A DNA stretch of 27,032 nucleotides, from contig DATKVG010000158.1 in assembly GCA_035530195.1 (NCBI GenBank), positions 1 to 27,032 on the forward strand, given 5' to 3'. How positions within the stretch are numbered: the stretch's first letter is position 1; each line of letters begins with the position of its first letter. The translations under genes were made by a program, and so were the position numbers. Source of the DNA: JAPLKX01 sp035530195. GTDB lineage: Bacteria; Hydrogenedentota; Hydrogenedentia; Hydrogenedentales; SLHB01. This document shows positions 15,054 to 23,252 of the stretch, piece after piece. The notes under the pieces were generated by a model. That model was not told the origin of the DNA and did no database searches. It was given only the letters and a program-made list of their open reading frames with translations.

Positions 15054-15299
15054 AGTACGAGCGACCGACCTCAATTTATACGAGCGGCCAACCTCAACTT
15101 GTACGAGCGACCGACCTCAACTTATACGAGCGGCCAACCTCAACTTGTACGAGCGACCGACCTCAACTTATGCGAGCGGCCAACCTCAACTTGCGCGAGC
15201 GGCCGACCTCAACTTGTACGAGCGACCAACCTCAACTTGTACGAGCGGCCGACCTCAACTTGCGCGAGCGACCAACCTCAACTTGTACGAGCGGCCAAC
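15054..15299. repeat. Tandem array of a 23-bp unit, ten full copies plus one partial
   Basis: Full units start at 15070, 15093, 15116, 15139, 15162, 15185, 15208, 15231, 15254 and 15277, exactly 23 bases apart. A partial unit precedes them from 15054. Each unit starts CTCAACTTG or a variant and ends GAGCG-RCC-RAC. Early units alternate in a two-unit pattern: GRCC reads GGCC then GACC, paired with AAC then GAC. Later units recombine these variants and change GTAC to GCGC. There are no spacers, so this is not a CRISPR. No stop codon occurs in any plus-strand frame, which creates long spurious ORFs. The array ends 8 bases before REP copy 3. Confidence 0.95.
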
Positions 15300-15306
15300 C
15301 TTACGT

Positions 15307-15391
15307 TAGGCCTGAAGGGCCGCAGCATGTCAGCCTGGGGCATCGCCCCAGGTTGCGGTTGCCACCCCCCGCGAAAAGCCCTGAAGGGGCG
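15307..15391. repeat. REP-like palindromic element, copy 3
   Basis: Same sequence and orientation as copy 1, with the hairpin CCTGGGGC (15334-15341), ATC, GCCCCAGG (15345-15352). The near-identity continues about 25 bases past the element into the 3' end of the adjacent transposase pseudogene, with a single base difference (GTAACA versus GCAACA). Confidence 0.85.
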
Positions 15392-15403
15392 CAACAAGAT
15401 TAC

Positions 15404-15849
15404 TCAATCCCAAACATACCGCTCATCATATTCAACTTGGTACTTTTTTAGAAACAGCCTGAACTCATCCTGAAACGACACGGTCTTGTGGTGTGTCTCC
15501 TGATTCTGAATGTATTTCCGCGCATCCTCTATTTGCGACTCCGCAATCGAAAACGCGCCATAACCTCTTTGCCAATAGAAATCGCCAAACTCCGTCCCTT
15601 GCGTCTTAATCCATTTTGAAGACGCCTTTTTCACCTCTTCAATTACGTCCCGCAATTTCCAATTCTTCGACAACAGGAAAAGGGCATGGGCGTGTTCCCT
15701 GTCCCCACCCACAATGATCGCGGGACTGTCGCACTGCTCAAAACGCCCGCCTCAAAGGCGTACAGATCCACCCTTATTGCAGGGGTTAAAAACGGCCTGC
15801 GGTCCTTGGTGCTATAGATGAGGTGGACCAAGTTCTTTACGAGCGATTT
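15404..15849 (-). pseudogene. Frameshifted copy of the IS200-like/RAYT transposase
   Basis: Homologous along its whole length to the gene at 14428-14880. A run of five A in the intact copy (14764-14768) is four A here (15740-15743). This splits the protein into a C-terminal frame (with HAHALFLLSKNWKLRD, YGAFSI and KYIQNQETHH) and an N-terminal frame (HLIYSTKDRRPFLTPA). The position equivalent to the start codon reads AGA. It has no right-hand REP block. The first HUH/Tyr residues are still recognisable, so inactivation is fairly recent. A sequencing error could explain the frameshift but not the lost start. Confidence 0.85.
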
Positions 15850-15891
15850 GGGTCTTTTACTTTGGTATCCGCTGAAATTCTGAAACAGAGG

Positions 15892-17052
15892 CTAGTCTTC
15901 TTTTACTTGATATGTCGTTATCAAACGTGGGGATAACGGTTCTTTTATGTCAAATATTTTGCATCCTCCGCCAGAGGGGATTACAAGCGTTTCCTTATTT
16001 ACGGCCCCGCTTGACGTTACTGGTAGAGGCTTCTTCTGCGAAGACCACGCGTCTCTCACATCATATGCATAGACTTTATCGGAGTCCGAGGCATAGACAA
16101 TGCCAGCGCTGAAACCGTACTCAAGCGCTCCTTTGGGAACTTTGACTTTTTTGAGGAGGCGTGGGTTCTTAAGATCCTTAACATCAAGAAGAATCAGTTC
16201 CCGTGAGCCAACGTCGAATATATCACTAAAAGGGAAGGTGCGCTTATGGTGAGCAACGCCGACACAGGCAATTCCGTTTTCGACTAGCAGCCATGTTACC
16301 CACCCATTAATCTTGTAAAGCCCAACGTTTTGGGGCGCACTTAATGTACTTATGTCAAGAGCATAAAGAACACGATTACTCCCAACATAAACATGACTTC
16401 CATCAATCGCCAAACCGTAAATGTAGTAGTGGGAATGAACTTCAAGCCCCACAATGAATCGCGGAAGGAATCGCGATTTCGGTGGCATGTGCTCCTCATG
16501 AGAAGCTACAACTCGAGGAGCGGCAATATCATTAAGGTCTATGATGATGAGCTTTGTGTATCCTGCCACACAAGCAACCCCATTTGCTACGGCAAGATGC
16601 AAGGGCTCCTCTTCAAATTCAACCTTCCCGAGCAACTCTGGACTCGAAGGGTCCTCAATATTGAGAACTTTAAGGCAGCCAAGTTTTCGCCCCTCCATTT
16701 TTGAATCACCGGCAATAAAGGCACGATTTTCTTCGATAACTAGAGTGAACGTAGTGTCCGTTCCCTTTTCGGACCATAATAGCTTGGGTGCAGCGGGGTC
16801 CTTAATATCAAGAATTTGAAGGCCGGTTACGCCAGAACCCTCAGATTCTCTTCCCACTCTGCCCCAGCTTAAGAATAGAGTATTATCAAAGATTGCCAAG
16901 TCAGTGACGCGGGGACTGTACAGGATGAGCTCCTGGATAAAATGACTAATCTCTTCAGGGCTGGGCTCTCTATCAGCGGCAGTGGCTATGCCGACTATAA
17001 GAGTGAACGCAAATAATAAACCAGCCCTAATGAAAAAACTCGGCTTCTTCAT
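15892..17052 (-). CDS. Secreted LVIVD-repeat beta-propeller protein (386 aa)
   Basis: Residues 1 to about 25 are a Sec signal peptide (MKKPSFFIRAGLLFAFTLIVGIATA). The rest repeats the LVIVD pattern: strands such as VTGLQILDIKDPAAPKLLW, LKVLNIEDPSSPELLGKV, LIIIDLNDIAAPRVVAS, LYALDISTLSAPQNVGLY, LILLDVKDLKNPRLLKKV and KIFDIKEPLSPRLITTY. That is about six to seven blades, consistent with a propeller used for binding rather than catalysis. The function and partner are unknown. The ribosome-binding site is weak. The gene is visibly AT-richer, with AT-ending codons, than its iol-like neighbours, and it sits beside REP and RAYT sequences, suggesting horizontal acquisition. Confidence 0.82.
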   Translation of the reverse strand: MKKPSFFIRAGLLFAFTLIVGIATAADREPSPEEISHFIQELILYSPRVTDLAIFDNTLFLSWGRVGRESEGSGVTGLQILDIKDPAAPKLLWSEKGTDTTFTLVIEENRAFIAGDSKMEGRKLGCLKVLNIEDPSSPELLGKVEFEEEPLHLAVANGVACVAGYTKLIIIDLNDIAAPRVVASHEEHMPPKSRFLPRFIVGLEVHSHYYIYGLAIDGSHVYVGSNRVLYALDISTLSAPQNVGLYKINGWVTWLLVENGIACVGVAHHKRTFPFSDIFDVGSRELILLDVKDLKNPRLLKKVKVPKGALEYGFSAGIVYASDSDKVYAYDVRDAWSSQKKPLPVTSSGAVNKETLVIPSGGGCKIFDIKEPLSPRLITTYQVKED

Positions 17053-17108
17053 TTTATGACCGTTCTTTTAAACCTTTGCGTGTCCAGACCTCATCCGTCT
17101 CCCTGTAA

Positions 17109-17122
17109 CGCCCCTTCAGGGC
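17109..17122. repeat. Solo REP-like half-site
   Basis: CGCCCCTTCAGGGC, identical to the outer arm of REP copy 2 at 14895-14908, stands alone 57 bases upstream of the LVIVD gene. No CCTGGGGC hairpin is next to it. It may mark the other edge of the inserted block. Confidence 0.6.
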
Positions 17123-17242
17123 AAAAGGCGTATGAAATACTTGTATGTGAAAATCCAGAACGTATTTAGTTTGGGCCAATGACCCTGTCATCCCGTCACA
17201 ATATTTCTCTTCTCCATGCTCTCAGTGTACTCCGTGGCTCTG

Positions 17243-19123
17243 CTATAAAAAATACCGCTCCTTTGCCCGCATTTTTTCCCACTCTTTCCGGGCGGCCTGC
17301 ACGGTCGGCATCTCGCTAACTTCGGCAACGTGGACGTCCCACCAACTGTCGTATCCCGGCACGTTCACATACCGGTCGTTCTGAATGTAGATCATGGTGG
17401 TCCGGTCGGCGGCTTCGGCTTTTTTGATGGCGGCGGCAAAATCGTCGTAGGTCTTGCACCGGATCACGAGCGCGCCCAGGCTTTCGGCGTTCGCCGCAAA
17501 ATCGACCGGCAGCTCCTTGACGTCCACCCCGTCCTGGTCGCCCGGCAACACGCCATTCTCCGGGAAGACATAACGGGTCGCGAACCCTTCCTGGCCGAGG
17601 GACCGGCTCAATGACCCGATGCTCTTGTAGCCGAAATTATCGAACAGCACAATGATGAGCTTGTGGCCTTCCTGGATCGAGGTCACAATCTCCGCGTTCA
17701 GCATCAGGTACCCGCCGTCGCCCTGCATGATGTAGACCTCGCTGTCCGGCGCGGCCATTTTCACGCCGAGCGCGCCCGCGATTTCGTACCCCATGCAACT
17801 GTAGCCGTATTCGAGGTGATAGTTTTTGGGATGCCTGCTGCGCCACAGTTTGTGCAGGTCGCCCGGCAAGCTGCCCGACGCGCACACCATCACGCTGTCC
17901 GGCGAGCTCAATTCGTTGACCGCCCCCACCAACTCACCCTGGCTCGGCAGCGGTTTGTTCCTGATCGCGTAGATGCGGTCGACTTCCTTCTCCCACGCCG
18001 CATGCAGTTGTTTCGCGTGCTCGCGGTACGCCGGCGCCGTGGTATAACCCTCGAGCAGCATGCCCAGCTCTTCGAGCGTCGCCCGCGCATCGCCAACCAG
18101 CGGCAAGGCCGAATGCTTGAACGCGTCGAACTCGGCCACGTTGATGTTGATGAACCGTACGCCCGGGTTTTGAAACGCCGTCTTGCTTGCGGTAGTGAAA
18201 TCGCTGTATCGCGTGCCGATGCCGATCACGAGATCGGCGTCTTTGGCGACGGGGTTTGCGGCGGACGTGCCCGTCACGCCGATGCCCCCGAGGTTGAGCG
18301 GGTGGTCGTATCTCAGGCTTCCTTTGCCCGCCATCGTTTCGCCAACCGGTATACCGATCTGATCGACGAACTGCCGGAACATCTCCACGGCGTCGCTGTA
18401 GATGATGCCGCCGCCCGCCACGATCATCGGCTGCTTGCTCGAGCGGATCCACTCGGCCGCCCGCTCGAGCGCCTCGATATCCGGGCGGTTCCTCGGCACA
18501 TGCCACACCCGCTTCTCGAACAACTCGACCGGATAGTCCCACGCCTCTGCCTGCACGTCCTGCGGCAGCGCCAGCGTCACCGCCCCGGTGTCGGCGGGGC
18601 TGGTGAGCACCCGCATCGCTTCCGGCAACGACGTGATCAACTGGTCGGGCCGGTTGATCCGGTCCCAGTACCGGCTCACGGGTTTGAGACAGTCGTTGAC
18701 GCTGACGTCTTGCGTCGACGGCGACTCGAGCTGCTGCAGCACCGGCGCCACGTTCCTCCGCGCGAAAATGTCCCCCGGCAGGCACAGCACCGGCAGCCGG
18801 TTCACCGTCGCACCGGACGCACCCGTGATCATGTTCGTCGCGCCAGGGCCAATCGACGTGATGCAGGCGAACGTCTGCATCCGGTTTTTCATCTTGGCGT
18901 AGCCCGCCGCGGCGTGCACCATCGCCTGCTCGTTGCGCGTCTGACGGTAGCGGAAATCGGGGTTCTGTTGGAGGGCCTGGCCGACCCCCGCCACGCATCC
19001 GTGGCCGAAGATGCCGAACGCGCCCGCGAAAAACCGCTGCTCGACGCCGTCGCGCGCGCAATACTGGTTTTTCAGGAAGCCGATCAGGGCTTGGCCCATT
19101 GTCAGTCGACGTGTTCTTTGCAT
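17243..19123 (-). CDS. iolD: 3D-(3,5/4)-trihydroxycyclohexane-1,2-dione acylhydrolase (626 aa)
   Basis: Thiamine-diphosphate enzyme that opens the ring of the inositol intermediate to give 5-deoxy-glucuronate. ATG at 19121-19123 has a very strong GAGAGGAGGT seven bases upstream. The 626-residue length matches IolD. The start (TMGQALIGFLKNQYCARDGVEQRFFAGAFGIFGHG) is the family signature. The catalytic Glu is in RNEQAMVHAAAGYAK. The ThDP/Mg motif runs from GDGGYLMLNAE to the DN that ends VLFDNFGY. Acetolactate-synthase-like domains lie in the usual order. The neighbouring iolB uses its product, which strengthens the call. Confidence 0.93.
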   Translation of the reverse strand: MQRTRRLTMGQALIGFLKNQYCARDGVEQRFFAGAFGIFGHGCVAGVGQALQQNPDFRYRQTRNEQAMVHAAAGYAKMKNRMQTFACITSIGPGATNMITGASGATVNRLPVLCLPGDIFARRNVAPVLQQLESPSTQDVSVNDCLKPVSRYWDRINRPDQLITSLPEAMRVLTSPADTGAVTLALPQDVQAEAWDYPVELFEKRVWHVPRNRPDIEALERAAEWIRSSKQPMIVAGGGIIYSDAVEMFRQFVDQIGIPVGETMAGKGSLRYDHPLNLGGIGVTGTSAANPVAKDADLVIGIGTRYSDFTTASKTAFQNPGVRFININVAEFDAFKHSALPLVGDARATLEELGMLLEGYTTAPAYREHAKQLHAAWEKEVDRIYAIRNKPLPSQGELVGAVNELSSPDSVMVCASGSLPGDLHKLWRSRHPKNYHLEYGYSCMGYEIAGALGVKMAAPDSEVYIMQGDGGYLMLNAEIVTSIQEGHKLIIVLFDNFGYKSIGSLSRSLGQEGFATRYVFPENGVLPGDQDGVDVKELPVDFAANAESLGALVIRCKTYDDFAAAIKKAEAADRTTMIYIQNDRYVNVPGYDSWWDVHVAEVSEMPTVQAARKEWEKMRAKERYFL

Positions 19124-19190
19124 GGCAGACCTCCTCTCAAAACCCGTTGGAACTTGCTAGTGTGGACAATGGTATCTTATCGTTGGACGC

Positions 19191-19255
19191 GAAAAGCGGG
19201 GACAGGCACGCTTTTTCCAAACTGCCGGAAAAAGCGAGCCAGTCCCCGTTTTTCG
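19191..19255. repeat. Second REP-type hairpin (GGGGACAGGCAC family)
   Basis: A long imperfect inverted repeat pairs 19191-19218 with 19227-19255 around the loop AAACTGCC. The left arm contains GCGGGGACAGGCACGC and the right arm GCGAGCCAGTCCCCG, each joined to a CTTTTTCC/GGAAAAAG part. Related GGGGACAGGCAC hairpins are widespread intergenic repeats in several phyla. It stands between the transaldolase gene and iolD, both on the minus strand. The CTTTTTCC arm and flanking T-runs could also act as a terminator or attenuator. Confidence 0.75.
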
Positions 19256-19296
19256 CTTCTTTTCTGATTTCTTCATGCATGCTAGGAAGTCCACCG

Positions 19297-20382
19297 TTAC
19301 TTGTCCGGATTTGGCGTCATGATATTGCGCACGATGCCCACCAATTGCTCATAGGCGTCTATGAATTGCCGCAACGTTCTCGCTGTCGGCCCGAACGTAT
19401 CGAATTCCTCGAGCGACAGGCCGTCTTCGGCGTAGGCACGGCGGAAATCCACAAAGTTTTCCGAGAGTTCGTCGACATATGCCGCGGGCGCCGGCGTGTC
19501 GATCCTCGAGACGCACGGAACCGCACTCGCGTTGTAACGTTGCTGCCATTTGAACGGGATGCTCACGATCACATCCCCGCCGATGAATTCCGACCAGTGC
19601 ATGTGGTTGCGGTACGCCGCCGACAACAGGCGCAGCCGGTACCCGCGCGCCCGATAAATCTCATACGCCTTCTTCATCGCCGCCACGCCCGCCCACTCCA
19701 GGCACGCCGGGTCCACGATAATGTCCTTGCGATCCGCCACAATTTTCAGCCAGTCGTCCAGCCGGCCGCACATGATCGTCGACACCGGGCTCATCGTCGA
19801 GATGTCTTTTCCCTCGGCCTCGCGCCGTTTCAACCCCCGCTCGACGGCCTCCGCCACCGCGATTGCCTGCGGCACCGTAAAACTCACCGTCGCGTTGACG
19901 CTCACCCCGTGGTACGTCGCCTCTTCGATGGCCTTGATACCCGCCTTCGTCACCGGCAGCTTCACGTTAATATTCGGCGCCAGCTTCGCGAACTCGCACG
20001 CCTGGCGCACCAGCCGGTCCGGGTCCCGGTAGTATTTCGCCATGGTCTGGATCGAGATCCGGCCCTTTTTCCCCTTTTCCCGGTCGAACACCGGCCGCAG
20101 GATCTCCGCGCCTTTGATGGCCATCTCCTGGTTGAGCCGCAGCGCCACCTCGTCGTCCGTGAACGTCGGATTTTCCTCGGCAATCTCGCGGATCCGATCC
20201 TTCCACAGGTGCATTTCCTTGTTCAATACGTAAACGACGATGCTCGGGTTCGTTGTCGCGCCGACCGCCCCGTGCGCAACCGAAAACGTGAGTTCGTCTA
20301 TCGAGCACGAGTCGTTCCAGAGGTCCGTGATGGTCGTGCAGGCCATTTCATGCAACGGCCCGATATACGGCTGTTGGTTCAT
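19297..20382 (-). CDS. Transaldolase-family aldolase (361 aa)
   Basis: Class I aldolase fold of the transaldolase family, acting through a Schiff-base Lys. The start at 20382 has GGGAGGGA about five bases upstream. The N-terminal region has VGATTNPSIVVYVL, the family motif around the early Asp/Asn. The active-site strand is PNINVKLPVTKAG with the Lys in VKLP, followed by VSVNATVSFTVPQAIAV. The length of 361 residues is between short (about 220) and long (about 380) transaldolases. It lies between iolB and iolD. No iolJ aldolase is visible in the cluster, so cleavage of a ketogluconate-phosphate intermediate is possible but unproven. A pentose-phosphate role is the alternative. Confidence 0.85.
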   Translation of the reverse strand: MNQQPYIGPLHEMACTTITDLWNDSCSIDELTFSVAHGAVGATTNPSIVVYVLNKEMHLWKDRIREIAEENPTFTDDEVALRLNQEMAIKGAEILRPVFDREKGKKGRISIQTMAKYYRDPDRLVRQACEFAKLAPNINVKLPVTKAGIKAIEEATYHGVSVNATVSFTVPQAIAVAEAVERGLKRREAEGKDISTMSPVSTIMCGRLDDWLKIVADRKDIIVDPACLEWAGVAAMKKAYEIYRARGYRLRLLSAAYRNHMHWSEFIGGDVIVSIPFKWQQRYNASAVPCVSRIDTPAPAAYVDELSENFVDFRRAYAEDGLSLEEFDTFGPTARTLRQFIDAYEQLVGIVRNIMTPNPDK

Positions 20383-20463
20383 CTGTCCCTCCCCATGAAC
20401 CGGTTATCGCTTTTTGCTGCCCAGGTTTCTTGTGCCCCGCCCGGGGCGTCCCGCAACCTGATT

Positions 20464-21345
20464 CTAATATAACGGAACCCGGTCGTCCACCTTTTGATAC
20501 GTCTCTTTCACCCAAGCGTACCGCGGGTCTTCCTGGTTTGCCAGGCTCTGCGCGCTACCCGCAAGCACGTTCACGTAATATGTCGTATACCCCGGCGGGC
20601 TCGCAACCGGGTGGTGGCCTTCCGGGACGAGCACGGCGCAGTTTTCCTCCGGCATGCACACCGCATCGATGGGCGACGTCCCGTGCATGGGCGAGCGCGG
20701 TTCCGTATAAACGCGCTGAAACGCATACCCATCCGGCCGGTCGAACTTGTAGAAGTAAACCTCCTCGAGGTCCGCCTCGATCAGTTTCCCGTCCCGCTCG
20801 ATGTGGACGTCGTGTTTATGCGGCGGGTAGCTGCTCCAGTTACCGCCCGGCGTATACACCTCGACCAGCACAAGCCGGTGTACCGGCGATCCCGGCGGCA
20901 GCAGGTCGTTGATCTGCCGCGTAACATGGTCGCCGCCCCGCACGCTGATCCGCACGTCTTCCGGCCGGATTATCCATGGCGCGTGATCCTCGTCCGTCGG
21001 AACCCACGCCACCGCGAACTCGCCCGCCTCTTCCGCTTCCACCTCGAACTCGGTCCCGCGCGGCAGGTACAGCGCGTGCGCGGCCCCCTTAAAAACATTG
21101 GCCCTGCCGCCGACCCCGCGCCATTCCCCGCGGTTCGACCGTACCGCGTAGCGGCCGCTGAGGTTCACAAGAGCGAGTTCATTATGGCCCGTCGAAAAAG
21201 CCCACCGCCCGCCTGAAGCCAGCCGCCGCGCCTGAAACGAAATGTACTTCCAGCCCGCTTGTTCCGGCGTGATCGACAGGATCAGATCCGGATCGGAAGG
21301 GTCCGGCGCCGGCCGGCGCACAAGGTTCTTTTCGGTGTACAGCAT
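20464..21345 (-). CDS. iolB: 5-deoxy-glucuronate isomerase (293 aa)
   Basis: Converts 5-deoxy-glucuronate to 5-dehydro-2-deoxygluconate, the step after IolD, in the cytoplasm. The 293-residue frame shows the bicupin pattern of IolB. The metal site in the C-terminal cupin is SSYPPHKHD (two His) with EEVYFYKFDRPDG (Glu) downstream. The later His is in VPEGHHPVASPPGYTTYYVNVL, the family signature. The start ATG 21343-21345 is 3 bases from the stop of the upstream GH63-like gene, so the two are probably translationally coupled. The next gene downstream is the transaldolase. Confidence 0.93.
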   Translation of the reverse strand: MLYTEKNLVRRPAPDPSDPDLILSITPEQAGWKYISFQARRLASGGRWAFSTGHNELALVNLSGRYAVRSNRGEWRGVGGRANVFKGAAHALYLPRGTEFEVEAEEAGEFAVAWVPTDEDHAPWIIRPEDVRISVRGGDHVTRQINDLLPPGSPVHRLVLVEVYTPGGNWSSYPPHKHDVHIERDGKLIEADLEEVYFYKFDRPDGYAFQRVYTEPRSPMHGTSPIDAVCMPEENCAVLVPEGHHPVASPPGYTTYYVNVLAGSAQSLANQEDPRYAWVKETYQKVDDRVPLY

Positions 21346-21348
21346 GGC

Positions 21349-23103
21349 CTAGTCCAGTTCGTGGGCGAGGTGAATGAAAAGCGCCGCCGTCCAATGAAAA
21401 TCTCTCACCACGCCGAATCCCGCGCCGCCTTTATTCCCGCAACCGCCTTTCCGCGGCAACTCAGCCGGCGGAAGGTTCGTCGACGAATCGTAATACTCGT
21501 AAAGGCACCCGTAGAGCATGTAGCAGCGCGCGATCTCCTGCAGGCTGATCCGCGCGATCCGCCGCCCTTCCTGGAAAAACCCGTAAGACATCAGCCCGTA
21601 ATAAATCAGCGTGTTGATGTTAATCCACGTTGGCCCGCGCCACATGTCCTGCGAATACGTCGCCTCGTCCGGCGAAACCGTAGGCACGGGAAACGGCGAC
21701 CAAAACTCGTTCGGATTCATCAGGTGCATCCGCAGCGCTTCCGCCCGGTCCCTGTCCGGAATCTGGCCGAACAACGGCATAAACCCTGCCGCCGTCTTCA
21801 CTGGAATAAACTCGCCAAACTCGTCCAAATCAAAATAAAACGTCGCCTCGTCGTCCCACAGCAACTCGTTCATCCTGGCCGTAATCTCCGCCCGCCGCCG
21901 TTTCCACTCCTCGACGTCGCGGGGCCGGTCCAGGCATTTTGCGATCTTCTCGAGGCTGTGATATTCGCTGGCCATGTAGCTCGAGAGGTCGACGGCCGTG
22001 ATCACGTTGGCCTCGTCGAATCGCGGGCTGTTGTCCATCCCCGATTCCGCGCCACGTGCCCCGCGGATCGCGTCGTCTTCGACCCGCAGTTGCCAGCCGT
22101 ACAACCCGTTGGGCAGTTTCCGGCTGTCCTCGAACCACTCGATATACCGCACAAGCCCGTCGTACATCTCCCCCATGAAATCCTGGCGCATCGTGTGCTC
22201 GCTCAGTTGGCACACCGCCCAAGCCAGAAGCGGCGGCTGGCAGCCTTCCTTCACCGGCAACAGTTCGCCCGGCCGCACCGCAAGGTTCAGCTTCCCGCTC
22301 GGCAATTGTTTCACGAACAGTGCCCGCAACACGTCTCTGGCCAGTTCTGGCCGCGTATGTTGCAGCCCGAGCACGTGAAACGCCGTGTCCCACAGCCAGA
22401 GATAACGGTGCGGCATCCGGTCGGCCGTAGTCCACCGGAACGGGATATCGAGTTGCGCGCTCTCGATGCTGATCTTCTCGACCGACGCCGCCTTATAATA
22501 CGTCCGCCGGTTGCTCCCGGACAGCGAGCCCGGCGGCTCGATCGCCCGGTAAAAGGCCAGCCGCGCCGACGTCGCCTCACCAAAATCCGCATCGAGCGCC
22601 GCCCGGGCTCTTCCCGCGGCTTCCGCCTCAGACTCGTACGAAATACCCACCCCGAACCGATGCGCCTGCTCGTCTTTCCGCCCCACCACCGCCACCGTCC
22701 ATCCCTCGCCCGAGTACACCGTCGCCCCGTCCCCGCTCACCTTCCCCTCGAGATTCGCCCCCAGTTCCGGAGCCACCGACTCCGGCAAGTTGCTGAAACG
22801 TACTTGAACCGTCATTGACGCGCAGTCAACAAACGCCCCCTCGACAACCCCTTCTTCCCCTTCATAAAGCGCCGTCACCCGCCAGCAATCGCCAAAACAG
22901 TAATCGCCGGGACTGCGAAATTGGGCAAGGCGCTTTCCGCCGACCGTCAGGGCCAGCACAAGACGCGGCGACAGCCAGAAATCCCAACCTAGCCCCTCGG
23001 CAGTCCCCGCGGCCACAAACGGTTCGGCGCAGCGAGTCTCCCCATCGGCTCCCGAAAACGCAAAAAGACCCCCCTCCGGCCACACATTGGCATACTCGTC
23101 CAT
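21349..23103 (-). CDS. GH63-like (alpha/alpha)6-barrel glucosidase (584 aa)
   Basis: The C-terminal two-thirds has the features of GH63/GH37-type inverting glucosidases. These are HRYLWLWDTAFHVLGLQHTRPELA, WAVCQLSEHT, a Glu-rich ITAVDLSSYMASEY region, WRGPTWININTLIYYGL and the final YEYYDSSTNLPPAE with FHWTAALF. The first 200 residues form a beta-rich N-terminal domain. There is no signal peptide, so it probably acts on an imported glycoside. ATG 23101-23103 is chosen for a GGGGA eight bases upstream; the longer form begins with TTG at 23139. It is the first gene of the minus-strand iol-like run, and its substrate is unknown. Confidence 0.8.
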   Translation of the reverse strand: MDEYANVWPEGGLFAFSGADGETRCAEPFVAAGTAEGLGWDFWLSPRLVLALTVGGKRLAQFRSPGDYCFGDCWRVTALYEGEEGVVEGAFVDCASMTVQVRFSNLPESVAPELGANLEGKVSGDGATVYSGEGWTVAVVGRKDEQAHRFGVGISYESEAEAAGRARAALDADFGEATSARLAFYRAIEPPGSLSGSNRRTYYKAASVEKISIESAQLDIPFRWTTADRMPHRYLWLWDTAFHVLGLQHTRPELARDVLRALFVKQLPSGKLNLAVRPGELLPVKEGCQPPLLAWAVCQLSEHTMRQDFMGEMYDGLVRYIEWFEDSRKLPNGLYGWQLRVEDDAIRGARGAESGMDNSPRFDEANVITAVDLSSYMASEYHSLEKIAKCLDRPRDVEEWKRRRAEITARMNELLWDDEATFYFDLDEFGEFIPVKTAAGFMPLFGQIPDRDRAEALRMHLMNPNEFWSPFPVPTVSPDEATYSQDMWRGPTWININTLIYYGLMSYGFFQEGRRIARISLQEIARCYMLYGCLYEYYDSSTNLPPAELPRKGGCGNKGGAGFGVVRDFHWTAALFIHLAHELD

Positions 23104-23201
23104 CCGCAATCCCCGCTTCCGACTTGTCACTACGGCCAACGACTACACTAGCGTCTCCGCCCCCCAATTACAAGCCGAATCCCGCCGCGCGCGCTCCTGT
23201 C

Positions 23202-23250
23202 GGTCCTTACAGGTCCTATCCGTCCTATTCGTCCTTATAGGTCCTATTTT
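23202..23250. repeat. Five short tandem GTCCTAT-type repeats
   Basis: About five 9-10-base units of the type GGTCCTTAC or GTCCTAT lie between the lexA stop and the GH63-like start, ending in TTTTT. They could give a weak structure at the 3' end of lexA. I see nothing else in this short gap. Confidence 0.7.
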
Positions 23251-23252
23251 TG

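Noticed and set aside
15054..15299. CRISPR array
   Set aside because: The units are contiguous with no spacers, and no cas gene is visible.
15012..15473. 153-aa repeat-protein ORF, plus overlapping ORFs in other frames
   Set aside because: The 23-bp unit has no stop in any plus frame, so open frames follow automatically. They run into REP and transposase sequence with no start signal.
17663..19267. 534-aa plus-strand ORF across iolD
   Set aside because: It is a shadow of iolD in high-GC DNA: Arg/His-rich composition and no family motifs, while the opposite strand has a full IolD signature.
21259..22818. 519-aa plus-strand ORF across the GH63-like gene
   Set aside because: It is antisense to a complete GH63-like reading frame and has low-complexity, Arg-rich composition.
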